Shown here: in pieces, positions 19,219 through 29,127 of the stretch | Numbering within the stretch: position 1 is the first letter of the stretch | How the letters are laid out: every line of letters starts with the position of its first letter | From: MFD01213-c1 sp963704405 | GTDB lineage: Bacteria > Planctomycetota > Phycisphaerae > Tepidisphaerales > Tepidisphaeraceae | DNA length: 64,000 bases | Direction of reading: 5' to 3' | Assembly (NCBI GenBank): GCA_963704405.1 | Contig: OY969903.1 | Location: 3,472,001 to 3,536,000 of the forward strand | The notes under the pieces: generated by a model | Seen by the model: the letters and a program-made list of their open reading frames with translations, nothing else | Databases searched by the model: none | What the model was told of the DNA's origin: nothing | Translations under genes and position numbers: made by a program

Positions 19219-19809
19219 TCACTGCCTCGCACTTTCGGACAAATCCGCGGCAAGCTGTCTGCTTTGGGGCTCCCGCCGCCGCGCCTTCGCCAGATATGCG
19301 GCTCCGATCATCACCACCAGCAGCAGCACGCTCGCCAATTCAAATGGAACAAGATAATCCCCCAGCAATGCCTGACCCAGCGCCGGCATCGGATACTCCC
19401 CGCCCGTATCCTGAGCCAGCGGGAACGGCGTATTCACAATTGCAAGGATCAGCGCCGTCAGCAGGATCACAGCAACCGATACCGCAATAATCACCTCCGC
19501 GAGCTTAGGTTCAAACCGGCTGAACGGCGACTTGCTCGTCAGCATCACACCAAACACGATCAGAATAAGCGTGCCCCCCGCATAAACCACGAGTTGCACC
19601 GCTGCCAGAAACTCGGCATTGAGGAGGAAATAAAGTCCCGCCACACCAGCCAGCGTGAAAAGCAGGAAGAGCGCCGTCCGAACAATGTTGCGCGAAACCA
19701 CAACACCCATTGCCGCTCCCCCCGCCATCAGTGCAAACAGATAGAACAACACCGCGCCGCCAAAATCGTCATTCGCCACGGCGAAGATGGTGTGCCCATA
19801 AATCATCAC
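19219..19809 (-). CDS. nuoJ: NADH-quinone oxidoreductase subunit J
   Basis: 196 residues, five helices. FYLFALMAGGAAMGVVVSRNIVRTALFLLFTLAGVAGLYFLLNAEFLAAVQLVVYAGGTLILIVFGVML is typical of NuoJ, including AEFLAAVQLVVYAGG. Its ATG overlaps the nuoH stop by four bases, so the two are translationally coupled. In most bacteria nuoI sits between nuoH and nuoJ; here there is no room for it. Confidence 0.94.
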   Translation of the reverse strand: MMIYGHTIFAVANDDFGGAVLFYLFALMAGGAAMGVVVSRNIVRTALFLLFTLAGVAGLYFLLNAEFLAAVQLVVYAGGTLILIVFGVMLTSKSPFSRFEPKLAEVIIAVSVAVILLTALILAIVNTPFPLAQDTGGEYPMPALGQALLGDYLVPFELASVLLLVVMIGAAYLAKARRREPQSRQLAADLSESARQ

Positions 19810-21185
19810 GCGGTCCGCGCGATCAGCAGCGCATCGGCCTTTGTGATGATGGGGTCAGGATCCGTCAGCCGCTGCTTCAACCCGCGCCCGGTTACAATTG
19901 CATACGCCACCCACCCCAAAACCATTGTCAATCCCACCAACCCAAGCGATGCAAGCACCACCTGCGTCACCCATGCAGATGCAAACCCTGCCGCCGCCCA
20001 TTCCCGTATATCCCACGGCTGATAGTCCGCCCATGGAACCCCCGGCCGCTCCGGAACAAACAATTGCCAGATCGTTGCCCCGAGCAGCAGCACGCACGCA
20101 AATGGCAACAGCACCTTGATGCAGACATAAAGCACCTGGTCAATCCGCGGCCGCGGAAACGTCCACCGAATCCACATCTGCACATATATAATCACAACGC
20201 ATTTAGTCATGAACATCGCCGCCCCCGCAGCATTCAGGATCAGCAGCCCATGCACATTCAACGCCGCCGGGTTTGCAGTAAACCGATGATAATAAAACCC
20301 GATCAACCCAAATGGATCGTTCCACCCGCCTAGAAACAAAGCCGTCTGAATCCCCGCTACGACAAACATCGCCGCATACTCGGCGAAAAAGAAAAACGAA
20401 AACCGCAACCCGCTGTATTCCGTGTGATATCCCGCGACCAGTTCCGATTCCGATTCCGGCAAATCAAACGGCGCACGCTTCGTTGAAGCCAGGCTTGCCA
20501 CGAAATAAAGAAAGAAGGCGGCCAGCACAAACGGATTGCGATAAATAATCCACGTATGAATTCCCCCCGACTGCAAATGCCCCAGCCGCACAAAATTCAG
20601 CGTCCCCGCGGTCATCACCGCGATGATGATCGACAGCCCCAGCGGAATTTCATAACTCACCATCTGGCACGCTTCGCGCATTGCCCCATAGATCGACCAT
20701 TTATTATTGCTCGCCCACCCTGCCAGGATAATCCCCATTACTTCTACGCTCAGGATGGCCAGCAGCCAGAACACCCCAACATTCAGCCGCGGCTCAAATG
20801 TCAAATTCGGCCCGAAGGGCAACGCCAGATAGGCCGCGAACACCGGCGCAAAAGCCAGATAAGGCGCAACCTGGAACAGAAATGAATCCGCGCTTGCCGG
20901 CCGCAGGTCTTCCTTGGTCAGCAGCTTCAACCCATCAGCCACTGATTGAAGCAACCCAAACGGCCCCACCCGATTCGGCCCGAGGCGGCTCTGAATCCGC
21001 CCGGCGATCCGCCGCTCCGCCCAGATTCCCACCATCGCAATCACCGAAATCATGGGCAAAAACACCGCTGCCGCCAGCGCAACCCCATACAATACATGAA
21101 GAACCAGCCCAGGATGATCGCCGAAGACCAGCTTCTCGATCAAAATCGGAGACGTCTCGGCCAAATTCAAAGCCCACAGGGACAT
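19806..21185 (-). CDS. nuoH: NADH-quinone oxidoreductase subunit H
   Basis: 459 residues, the quinone-site membrane subunit. Invariant segments are present: AGRIQSRLGPNRVGPFGLLQ, ASNNKWSIYGAMREACQMVS, STKRAPFDLPESESELVAGY and RWTFPRPRIDQVL. Typical NuoH is about 325-350 residues; this one carries an extra C-terminal part of about 100 residues with two more hydrophobic segments. First gene of the minus-strand nuo set; the 340-bp gap upstream should hold the promoter. Confidence 0.95.
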   Translation of the reverse strand: MSLWALNLAETSPILIEKLVFGDHPGLVLHVLYGVALAAAVFLPMISVIAMVGIWAERRIAGRIQSRLGPNRVGPFGLLQSVADGLKLLTKEDLRPASADSFLFQVAPYLAFAPVFAAYLALPFGPNLTFEPRLNVGVFWLLAILSVEVMGIILAGWASNNKWSIYGAMREACQMVSYEIPLGLSIIIAVMTAGTLNFVRLGHLQSGGIHTWIIYRNPFVLAAFFLYFVASLASTKRAPFDLPESESELVAGYHTEYSGLRFSFFFFAEYAAMFVVAGIQTALFLGGWNDPFGLIGFYYHRFTANPAALNVHGLLILNAAGAAMFMTKCVVIIYVQMWIRWTFPRPRIDQVLYVCIKVLLPFACVLLLGATIWQLFVPERPGVPWADYQPWDIREWAAAGFASAWVTQVVLASLGLVGLTMVLGWVAYAIVTGRGLKQRLTDPDPIITKADALLIARTA

Positions 21186-21470
21186 ATCGCTCCGGCATCA
21201 ACCGGTCAAACGCTTGTAGCGGTCAGCCAATTAGGTGTCAAGAAATCAACAAAGCCCGCCCAACTTTCCCAGCAGGGGTAAAGCGCCGGGCAGAATCATC
21301 TGACGGCCCAAAACAAGATCGCGCCGCGCATTTGCGATCCATTCATTTCTGTTAGACCACCCTCTGTTTGCGAAGGGTTCGCAGTGTTGGACATTCTGAT
21401 TCCTGACCCGGGGTAATGCATGGAAGCATAGCCTGCCGGCCTCATTACGCGCATGTTCGACGACATTTAA
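21186..21470. other. Intergenic region upstream of nuoH
   Basis: No supportable open reading frame. It should carry the promoter of the nuoH-N set (minus strand). On the plus strand it leads into the terminator-like hairpin at 21471, which would fit a short non-coding transcript; no clear -35/-10 pair was identified. Confidence 0.4.
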
Positions 21471-21516
21471 GCCGCGGCGATTGGACGTGAAACGTGTGAT
21501 CGCCGCGGGCTTTTTT
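21471..21516 (+). terminator. Plus-oriented intrinsic terminator between treY and nuoH
   Basis: Left arm 21471-21481 pairs with 21499-21510 (10 bp plus one bulged G), followed by six T residues; a smaller ACGTGAAACGT hairpin lies in the loop. The T tract follows on the plus strand, whereas both flanking genes are on the minus strand. It may serve an unannotated plus-strand small RNA, or act weakly at the end of treY. Confidence 0.5.
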
Positions 21517-21525
21517 GTTTTTGAG

Positions 21526-24489
21526 TTATATGGAGGCCGTTGAGAGGACGGCGACGGGGAAATCGCTGAGCAACATTGAGAGTTCGATGCAGGAGTCGGT
21601 GAGTGATATTTTTTGATGGGTGAAGACGTTCTGGAAAGTTCGGTTTGTTTTCGGAAGGATGAGACGCGTTCCTTCCCACGGATTTTCTTTCAACTGACTG
21701 GTCAGGCGTGGCACTACGATGATCATCTGGTTGCCGTTATGTTCGCGGATGAAGGCGAAGAGGTGATTTTGGGCGGGGCCCTGGGGTTTTAACGGTGTGT
21801 AGGTTCCGCGCATGAAGAGGTCGGCGTGGCCGCGGCGGAATTGCAGGAGGCGGGAGGTGAGAAAAAGTTTTATGCGACCATTTTCGGGGGTTTTGAGGAA
21901 ATTTTTTATGAGGGTTAACTGGGAATCTTGGGGCATTGTTTGAGTTGAAGTCGCGGTGTTGTCAATGGCGTCTGGCACGGGCGGGACACTGGTGCCGCAG
22001 GGGAAATCTGATTCCAGGTCCGTGAGCATCTTGTGGCGCACTTCATAGTTTACAGGGCGGCGGTTATCAGGATCGACCAGGCTGAAATCCCAGAGTTCGG
22101 TGCCTTGGTAAGTATCGGGGACGCCAGGGACGGTGAGGCGGAGGGTGGTCTGGGCCAGGGAGTTGATGAAGCCATGATGAGTGATGCGCTGGTGGAACTT
22201 TTTAAAATGCTGCGCAAAGAGAGAGTTGCGGTCCTTTAAAATTCGTTCGATAAATTCGAAGATGGCGGATTCGTATTTTGCATTGACCTGGGTCCAGCTC
22301 GTGTAGACCTTCGCTTCCCGCGCGGCTTTGGTGAGATAGGCTTTAATGCGTTCGACGAAATCGGTGAATTCCTTTTCCGATGCCGGCTCGATCGGCCATG
22401 CGCCGATCAGGGTCTGGTAGATGAGGTATTCTTCGTTGGGGGCGGGGATGAGTTGGCCGCCGACATTTTGGAGATGGGGAGAATTTAGTTTGCGCCATTC
22501 TTCCACGACGTCGCTCCACTCCTGGGGCATTTCTGAGAGGACATTAATACGGGCGCGGAGGTCTTCACTGCGCTTGGTATCGTGCGTGGAAAGCGGCGCC
22601 AGGGCGCTCGGCCAGCAGGATTGGCGATGGGTGAAATATTGGTGAAGTGAATCGATGGAGACACCGAATTGGGCAGGGTCGCCGCCTACTTCGTTCAGTG
22701 AGATGAGACGGTTGTAGATATAAAAGGCGGTGTCTTCGATTCCCTTGGCTGTTGCGGGGGCGGTAAGCTGTTGGAACTTGGCGATGAAGTGTTTTTGCTG
22801 CGAGCGGGTTTGGGGGGTTGCATCGCCGACCAATTCGAGGAGAAGCGCGGATTGGATGAAAGCGAAGACTGCGGAATCGATGCCGGGGTTGCGGGATTTG
22901 GCGGATTGGATGGCGGTTTCGATTTGGTCTTTATCTTCTTGTGCGATGGGGAGGTCGGTGATGTAGGTGCGGTAAACGCCGAAGGAGGCAATGGTTTCGC
23001 GGAGGGCGATTTGGAGACCGCGGAAGGAGAAGTCGCGGGTATGGGGATTCTTTTGAGCAATCGCATCGAGCTGGCGGGCAAGCGCGGCCAGATCGCCGGC
23101 TAAAGATGTTTCGAGGATGAGGCACTTTTTCTGACAGGCGAGTTCGGGGAAGGTGGTTTTGCTGGCGGTGAGGTTTTCGTAAATGCGTGTGAATTTTTCG
23201 GTGTTGGCGGAATCGACGAAGAGGGAGTTGACCATGTCGAGAAAGTCATAGCCACTGGTGCCATGGAGGGGCCAGGCGGGGCGGAGGGGTTCGGTGAGAG
23301 CGAGGATTTTTTCGACGACGACGTAGAGGGGAGGATTGTAAATTTTTTCTGCAAGATGTTGTTTGATGCGCTGCCTGACGTCGGGTTCAATATCGCTCCA
23401 TTGTTCGGCGGCGAGATTTTCTGATTCCTTCTCCGGGTACTCCGGGAGATGGTTGGGGTGAGAGTGATCCGGGTTGTTGAGCGCCGTTTTACATTCGAAA
23501 TCACCCGCATTCCAACCTGCTCGCGGGCGGTCGCCTGATCCGCTCGCGTCTTTCGGCATATCGGAAGAGGGAGGCAGAGGATGGCGTCGGCTCGATTCGA
23601 ACATCTCCCTTGCAAACCCTAAAACGTATTGCTCCTGAAGCTCGAGGAAATACTTTTCCGGATCATACAGGCCATCGGGGTGATCGATCCTCAAGCCTGA
23701 AATGTTGCCGGCGCGGACACGTTTCAGCAGGGGTTCGGTCATGGCTTTGAAGACTTCGGGGAGTTCCATCCGAACGGCGGCGAGTTCGTTGATGTCGAAG
23801 AAGCGGCGGTAATTGATTTCGTCGGAGGCCAGCCGCCACCAGGCGAGGCGGTAGTGCTGGCGTTCGAGGAGGTCGTGAAGAAGTTTTAGGCCTTCGGGTT
23901 TGCCGCGGGCCTCGAAAGCAGTGGCCGCTATCGATTGAGTTTGTGGCGCGATAGGAAATCTGCGGTCGAAGTAAGTGAGGATGAAGGCGTCGTTTTCCTT
24001 TTTGAGTTGGAGATCGCCTTTGTCCAGGACTTCGCCATACGTGGCGCCAAGGACAGGGAGGAGGACTTTGTTTCGCATTTCGGGGCGCGCAGGGCCTTCC
24101 CAGGCGATGTCGAAGAAGGAGGCGTAGCGGGAATCTTTTCCGTTTTGAAGGACGTCGTTCCACCAGGGGTTTTCGTTGGTGGCAACGCCCATGTGATTGG
24201 GGACGGTGTCGAGGATGTGGGACATGCCACGATCGCGCAGAGCAGCTAGAAATACGTCGTAGTCAGCTTCCGTTCCAATTTCGGGGTTGAGGATGCGCGG
24301 GTCCACGACGTCGTATCCGTGGGTGCTGCCGGGGCGGGCCTTGAAATAGGGTGAGGCATAGATGTGGGTGATGCCGAGCTGGTGCAGGTAGGGAACGATC
24401 CGTGTAGCGTCGCGAAAAGTGAAACCTGCGTGGAACTGAAGGCGATAGGTTGACGCGGGGATATTTCGGATCGCCGCGGCACCGTCCAT
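21526..24489 (-). CDS. treY: Malto-oligosyltrehalose synthase
   Basis: About 987 residues from the ATG at 24489, chosen because family homology starts right there (IPASTYRLQFHAGFTFRDA) and upstream codons overlap treZ. A GH13 enzyme that isomerises the reducing-end alpha-1,4 bond of maltodextrin to the alpha-1,1 bond of maltooligosyl trehalose, in the cytoplasm. Marks: ITHIYASPYFKARPGSTHGYDVVD, DTVPNHMGV, GLRIDHPDGLYDP (nucleophile Asp), YVVVEKIL (acid Glu), STHDTKRSEDLRARI and VPGVPDTYQGTELWDFSLVDPDNRRPV. About 80 polar residues, including PPSSDMPKDASGSGDRP, are inserted between the Asp and Glu motifs. It follows treZ by 29 bases in a glgX-treZ-treY operon. Confidence 0.93.
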   Translation of the reverse strand: MDGAAAIRNIPASTYRLQFHAGFTFRDATRIVPYLHQLGITHIYASPYFKARPGSTHGYDVVDPRILNPEIGTEADYDVFLAALRDRGMSHILDTVPNHMGVATNENPWWNDVLQNGKDSRYASFFDIAWEGPARPEMRNKVLLPVLGATYGEVLDKGDLQLKKENDAFILTYFDRRFPIAPQTQSIAATAFEARGKPEGLKLLHDLLERQHYRLAWWRLASDEINYRRFFDINELAAVRMELPEVFKAMTEPLLKRVRAGNISGLRIDHPDGLYDPEKYFLELQEQYVLGFAREMFESSRRHPLPPSSDMPKDASGSGDRPRAGWNAGDFECKTALNNPDHSHPNHLPEYPEKESENLAAEQWSDIEPDVRQRIKQHLAEKIYNPPLYVVVEKILALTEPLRPAWPLHGTSGYDFLDMVNSLFVDSANTEKFTRIYENLTASKTTFPELACQKKCLILETSLAGDLAALARQLDAIAQKNPHTRDFSFRGLQIALRETIASFGVYRTYITDLPIAQEDKDQIETAIQSAKSRNPGIDSAVFAFIQSALLLELVGDATPQTRSQQKHFIAKFQQLTAPATAKGIEDTAFYIYNRLISLNEVGGDPAQFGVSIDSLHQYFTHRQSCWPSALAPLSTHDTKRSEDLRARINVLSEMPQEWSDVVEEWRKLNSPHLQNVGGQLIPAPNEEYLIYQTLIGAWPIEPASEKEFTDFVERIKAYLTKAAREAKVYTSWTQVNAKYESAIFEFIERILKDRNSLFAQHFKKFHQRITHHGFINSLAQTTLRLTVPGVPDTYQGTELWDFSLVDPDNRRPVNYEVRHKMLTDLESDFPCGTSVPPVPDAIDNTATSTQTMPQDSQLTLIKNFLKTPENGRIKLFLTSRLLQFRRGHADLFMRGTYTPLKPQGPAQNHLFAFIREHNGNQMIIVVPRLTSQLKENPWEGTRLILPKTNRTFQNVFTHQKISLTDSCIELSMLLSDFPVAVLSTASI

Positions 24490-24518
24490 CGCCGCTTCGG
24501 CCAGATCATCAACGAAGC

Positions 24519-26473
24519 TCAATCTGTGCCGCCTTTCACGATGCGCGTCTGCACCTCTGCGATGTGCGGGGGGTGCGGGCGAAGAAGAATGGTGCAGCGG
24601 CCGGGCAGACGCCAGCCTTCGCGTTCGGTATCTGGGTGGGGCGTTCCACCGCCGCCGTATTGGGGGTCTTCGCTGGACCATTGGATTTGCCAGCGATGAC
24701 CGGATGGAGGCGCGAGCAGCGGTTCCGGGGCGATTTCTACCTGGAGGTCGATTCCAAAATTTACCAGCAGTAAACGATCACCGGCGGTGTCGAAGTAGCG
24801 GAGTACGAAGGCATGAGGGCCGATGACTGCGCCGTCGATGTCGCCGCGCTGATGCACCCGGTGAAATACGTGTTCTTCGCGGCGGATGCGAAGAAGGTCT
24901 TTGTACAGCCGAAGGGCGCGGGCATGTTCGGGTTTATTTTGTTCGGACCGATCGAGCTTTGATTCTTCGAAGGTCTTGGGATCATCGGGGATGGGAAGAT
25001 AGGCCTGCATAGGCTTGGTGGCGACGCTGGGAAACTGCGAGACTTCTTTGCGCGGCCAATGCGGATTAATTTGGAAAGCTCCTCGTTGTGATCGGCGAAA
25101 TAATGGAACTTGCTGGAGGCGGCCCACTCCTGGCCCTGGAAAAGCATGGGCGTTTGGGGCAGGAGAAGGAAGAGGGCCGTCATAGCTCGATAGCTCGCGG
25201 GGCTGGCGAGTTGGTGCGAGCGCAGGCTGCGGCCGGAATTGGCGATCTGGTCGTGATTTTCTAAAAAGTTGATGAATGCCGCAGGCGGCAGATCGAGCGC
25301 GGGAGTACCCCGCCGCTTCTTCTGCCAACTGTGGCGCTGGCCCTGAAAAAGGAAGTTCCATTTGGCGGCGGAAATGAATTCCTGGGGATTGCCTAAGTGA
25401 TCCTGATAATAAGCTTCATTGCGGCCGGAAAGAACGACCATGGCGCTGTGATGGAAATCGTCGTTCCACAGTGCCGATAGTTCGCAACCGCCCTGGCTCA
25501 GGGGACGGACGAAGCGGGTCTGTTGGGGTTCATTTTCGGCGACGAGCAGGACCTTGCGGTCCCCCGCTGCCGCACGGGCGGCTTTGCCAATGGCGGCCAT
25601 GATGTGCTCTTTTGATTCATCGGCGATCGCATGGACCGCGTCAAAGCGGAAACCGTCGAGATGGAATTCTTCGATCCAGTATTGGGCGTTGGCAAGGAAG
25701 AATTCGCGGACGGATGTACTGCCTGCGGCGTCGAAGTTGATCGCTTCCCCCCAATCGGTATGACGACTGGTGAAATATTCCCTGGCAAATTCTTTGAGGT
25801 AATTTCCATCGGGGCCGAAGTGGTTGTAGACGACGTCGAGGATAACGCCCATGCCGGCCGCGTGGGCCTGATCGACGAAGCGGCGAAAGGCGTCAGGATT
25901 TCCGTAGAGATGAGTGGGGGAGAAGAGGTCTACGCCGTCGTAGCCCCAGCCGAACTTGCCGGCGAACTCGGCGACGGGCATCACTTCGAGACAGGTGATG
26001 CCGAGATCGGCCAGAGCGGGCAATTGCCTGGCCGCGGCGTCCCAGGTTCCTTCGGGGGTGAAGGTGCCGATGTGGAGTTCATAGAGTATCTGGCCCTGGT
26101 TTTCTATTCCGCGCCAGGGAGTGTCGGTCCAGTTGAATTTCGTGTGATCGATTATTTCCGAAGGACCGTTGGGGCCTTGAGGCTGGAAGCGGGAGGCGGG
26201 ATCGGGAAACGGGCCGGAATCATCAAGGCCGAAACGATAGAGCGCTCCGACATGCGCCTGGGTGGAGACGCCGGAGAAGTAGCCGCCCTCTTCGCGGATT
26301 AAGGGGAGCGGAGGGATCAAAGCATCTTCAAAAACGACTTCTACTTTTTGGCGGCTGGGGGCCCATACTCGAAAGCTGATCGCGCCATCGCTGGTGACTT
26401 CTGCGCCAATGGGGAGGCGGCGCGGTTTGAGTTGCTGGGCTTTCCGAGGGGTTTGTGTTTGCTGGAGAGTCAT
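24519..26473 (-). CDS. treZ: Malto-oligosyltrehalose trehalohydrolase (frame broken near 25053)
   Basis: Releases trehalose from maltooligosyl trehalose made by TreY. The N-terminal CBM48-like domain (RLPIGAEVTSDGAISFRVWAP) is followed by a GH13 barrel: DVVYNHFGPDGNYL, LDGFRFDAVHAI (nucleophile), LVAENEPQQTRF (acid), FLENHDQIAN (stabiliser). Near 25051-25056 the first frame leaves the family pattern after FADHNEELSKLIRIGR; the next frame resumes with RKEVSQFPS and continues to the stop at 24519 through the normal C-terminus. One base missing in a GGCCGC stretch would restore about 650 residues. Either an indel error or a real loss of the C-terminal domain. Start ATG at 26473, 42 bases after glgX. 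Confidence 0.88.
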
Positions 26474-26515
26474 CGGAATCTCGTGGTCGATATTGCAAAT
26501 ACCTTACTTCATGAA

Positions 26516-28732
26516 TCACAGGAGCAATGGCCCGCTGCTTGATGGAATGGAGTGGCGGGCTTCCTGGCGCAGGGCATCGATCTGCGCAGGGGATACTTCC
26601 TGACCAGCGTCTTTAGGCAGCGTGGTGCGCAGCAGCGCGAGCGAGCGGCCAAAGAGCGGATATTTTTCGCCGGCGCGAAGAACGCGCAGCGGGGCTTGCG
26701 GGTCGGTTGTGTCGAGGAGCGTTTCCCAGAGGTGCTCGGCCTTTGCTTCGGGGAGGATGAAATCAAGTTTTTCCCAGTGGGCGTTCATGATCATCAGGAG
26801 TGTATCGCCGACGATCGGTTCGCCGCGTTCGTTGACTTCGTTGATGATGTCGCCGGCGAGACGAACACCGAGGCATTTGACAAAGCCGGAACTCCATCCC
26901 TCGTCGGCCATTTCATTTCCGGAGGGTTCAAAGAAGGAGATGTCCTTGATATTTGACCCGCGGATAGCGCGGCCGAGGAAAAACTTGCGGCGCTGGAACA
27001 CCGGCTGCTCGCGCCAGATTTCACAGCAGCGGCGGACGAATTCCTGGAACTCTTTTTGGCTCGGGTCGAGTTTCCAGTTCAGCCAGGTGATATCGTTATC
27101 CTGGCAGTACGCGTTGTTATTTCCCTTTTGGGAATGGCTCAATTCATCGCCGGCGAGGATCATCGAGACGCCTTCAGAGAACATGAGGGTGGCGAAGAGA
27201 TTTCGTTTTTGGCGCTCGCGAAGGGCGAGGATGTTGGGATCGTCGGTGGGGCCTTCTACGCCGCAGTTCCAAGTGTTGTTGTCGTCGCTGCCATCGCGGT
27301 TGTCTTCGCCATTGGCTTCGTTGTGCTTGTGATCATAGCTCACCATGTCCTGCAAGGTGAAGCCGTCGTGGCAGGTGATGAAGTTGATGCTTGCGTAGGG
27401 CTTGCGGCCGTCGTGCTGATACAAATCGCTGCTGCCGGAAAGACGGGTGGCAAACTCGGAGGCGAGTCCGCCGTCGCCTTTCCAGAAGCGGCGGACGACG
27501 TCGCGGTATTTGCCGTTCCATTCGGTCCACAGCACTGGAAAATTCCCGACCTGATATCCGCCTGGGCCGACATCCCACGGCTCGGCGATCAGCTTCACCT
27601 GCGACAGAATGGGGTCCTGGTGGATGATGTCGAAGAACGCGCCGAGGCGATTGACATCATGCAGTTCGCGGGCAAGGGTGCTGGCCAGATCGAAGCGGAA
27701 GCCGTCGACGTGCATCTCGAGCACCCAATAGCGCAGGCTGTCCATGATGAGCTGGAGCACGCGCGGGTGCATCATGTTGAGCGTGTTGCCGCAGCCGGTG
27801 AAATCCATGTAATAGCGCTGATCGTCGGCGAGGCGATAGTAGGACGCGTTGTCGACGCCGCGAAATGAAAGCGTCGGACCAAGCTGGTTTCCCTCAGCGG
27901 TGTGGTTATAGACGACGTCGAGGATCACCTCGATGCCCGCGGCGTGAAGCGCGCGGACCATCATTTTGAATTCGCGCACAGATTTGCGCGGCGATTGCTT
28001 TGATGCGTATGCCAGATGCGGGGCAAAATATCCGAGCGTGTTGTAGCCCCAATAGTTTGTCAGCCCTTTTTCAACCAGATGGCGGTCATTGAGATGAAAG
28101 TGGACGGGCAGCAACTCGACTGCCGTGATTCCGAGTTTTTGCAGATGATTGATCGACGCTTCTGACGCCACACCGGCATAAGTCCCCCGCTGCTCTTCGG
28201 GAACATCGGGATGGAGCATCGTGAATCCCTTGACGTGCAGCTCGTAGATCAATGTTTTATGCCACGGCGTGCGCGGCGGACGGTCGTCGCCCCACGTGAA
28301 CGCGCTGTCCAGGACAAATCCAAGCGGGCAGACGGCGGCGTTGTTACGCTCATCAAATGCCAGATCAGCATCGGGGCGGCCGAGGGGATAACCAAAGAGC
28401 GTGTCATCCCAGGTGACATCGCGACCAATCGCCTTGGCGTAAGGGTCGAGAATAATTTTGTTGTGATTGAAGCGATGGCCGTTTTTCGGATCGTACGGAC
28501 CATAAACACGGAAGCCGTACAGTTGTCCCGGCTCAAGGTCGGGAAAATAACCGTGCCAGACCATGTCAGTCACTTCAGGCAGCGTGATGCACTTTGATTC
28601 TTTTTTATCGTCAACCGAATCAAACAGGCAAAGTTCGACTTTAGTTCCATGTTCGGAAAAAAGGGAGAAATTAACACCAACGCCATCCCACGTTGCTCCA
28701 AGCGGGTAAGGCCTTCCAGGCCACACTCTCAT
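26516..28732 (-). CDS. glgX: Glycogen debranching enzyme GlgX/TreX (isoamylase type)
   Basis: 738 residues. CBM48 domain (GATWDGVGVNFSLFSEH, about 13-100), then a GH13_11 barrel: LPVHFHLND...TNYWGYNTLGYFAPH, ILDVVYNHTAEG, HVDGFRFDLAST (nucleophile), LIAEPWDVGPGGYQVG (acid), ITCHDGFTLQDMVSYDHKHNEANGE (stabiliser). It hydrolyses alpha-1,6 branches of glycogen or limit dextrins. As first gene of the glgX-treZ-treY operon it is functionally a TreX that supplies linear maltodextrin to TreY/TreZ. Its promoter should lie in the divergent gap shared with malQ. Confidence 0.94.
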   Translation of the reverse strand: MRVWPGRPYPLGATWDGVGVNFSLFSEHGTKVELCLFDSVDDKKESKCITLPEVTDMVWHGYFPDLEPGQLYGFRVYGPYDPKNGHRFNHNKIILDPYAKAIGRDVTWDDTLFGYPLGRPDADLAFDERNNAAVCPLGFVLDSAFTWGDDRPPRTPWHKTLIYELHVKGFTMLHPDVPEEQRGTYAGVASEASINHLQKLGITAVELLPVHFHLNDRHLVEKGLTNYWGYNTLGYFAPHLAYASKQSPRKSVREFKMMVRALHAAGIEVILDVVYNHTAEGNQLGPTLSFRGVDNASYYRLADDQRYYMDFTGCGNTLNMMHPRVLQLIMDSLRYWVLEMHVDGFRFDLASTLARELHDVNRLGAFFDIIHQDPILSQVKLIAEPWDVGPGGYQVGNFPVLWTEWNGKYRDVVRRFWKGDGGLASEFATRLSGSSDLYQHDGRKPYASINFITCHDGFTLQDMVSYDHKHNEANGEDNRDGSDDNNTWNCGVEGPTDDPNILALRERQKRNLFATLMFSEGVSMILAGDELSHSQKGNNNAYCQDNDITWLNWKLDPSQKEFQEFVRRCCEIWREQPVFQRRKFFLGRAIRGSNIKDISFFEPSGNEMADEGWSSGFVKCLGVRLAGDIINEVNERGEPIVGDTLLMIMNAHWEKLDFILPEAKAEHLWETLLDTTDPQAPLRVLRAGEKYPLFGRSLALLRTTLPKDAGQEVSPAQIDALRQEARHSIPSSSGPLLL

Positions 28733-29127
28733 TGCAATCCCTTCCGTCTATTCGAGAGCGAAAAACAGAGCGCTCTATGCCTAATTATCAGTGCAGACTC
28801 AAGCGGAAGAAAGACAACACAAATACAATGCCATTCTTTCTTCCTGATATGACGCCCTGCCATATCCAAGCGAATCAGGAGATTGGCAAAAGCGTGCAGC
28901 ATGGGCTGCGTCAGTCTGTCCAGTGGCGTCGCGGTGGTGACGTTCCGGCTCCTTACTACATACGCCATTGACGTAAAAAAACGCAGTGACGGAATGCATT
29001 GCGGTCGCGCACAATGCCTCAAATCTTTTTGAGTAGCATGGGCATCTGGCCTGTGTTTTAAGGTGTTTAATACAGGGCTAAGACGCCGGTGCTGCGAGCC
29101 GTATGCCCGCTTTCGAGGGTTATTTGT
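28733..29127. other. Divergent intergenic region between glgX and malQ
   Basis: About 395 bp between outward-facing glgX (minus) and malQ (plus). It should hold both promoters, but no confident operator or hairpin was identified. Open frames here are short and lack family features. Confidence 0.4.

Noticed and set aside
23590..23615. A TCGATTCGAAC-like stretch resembling a tRNA T-arm
   Set aside because: No acceptor or anticodon stem can be built around it and it lies inside treY.
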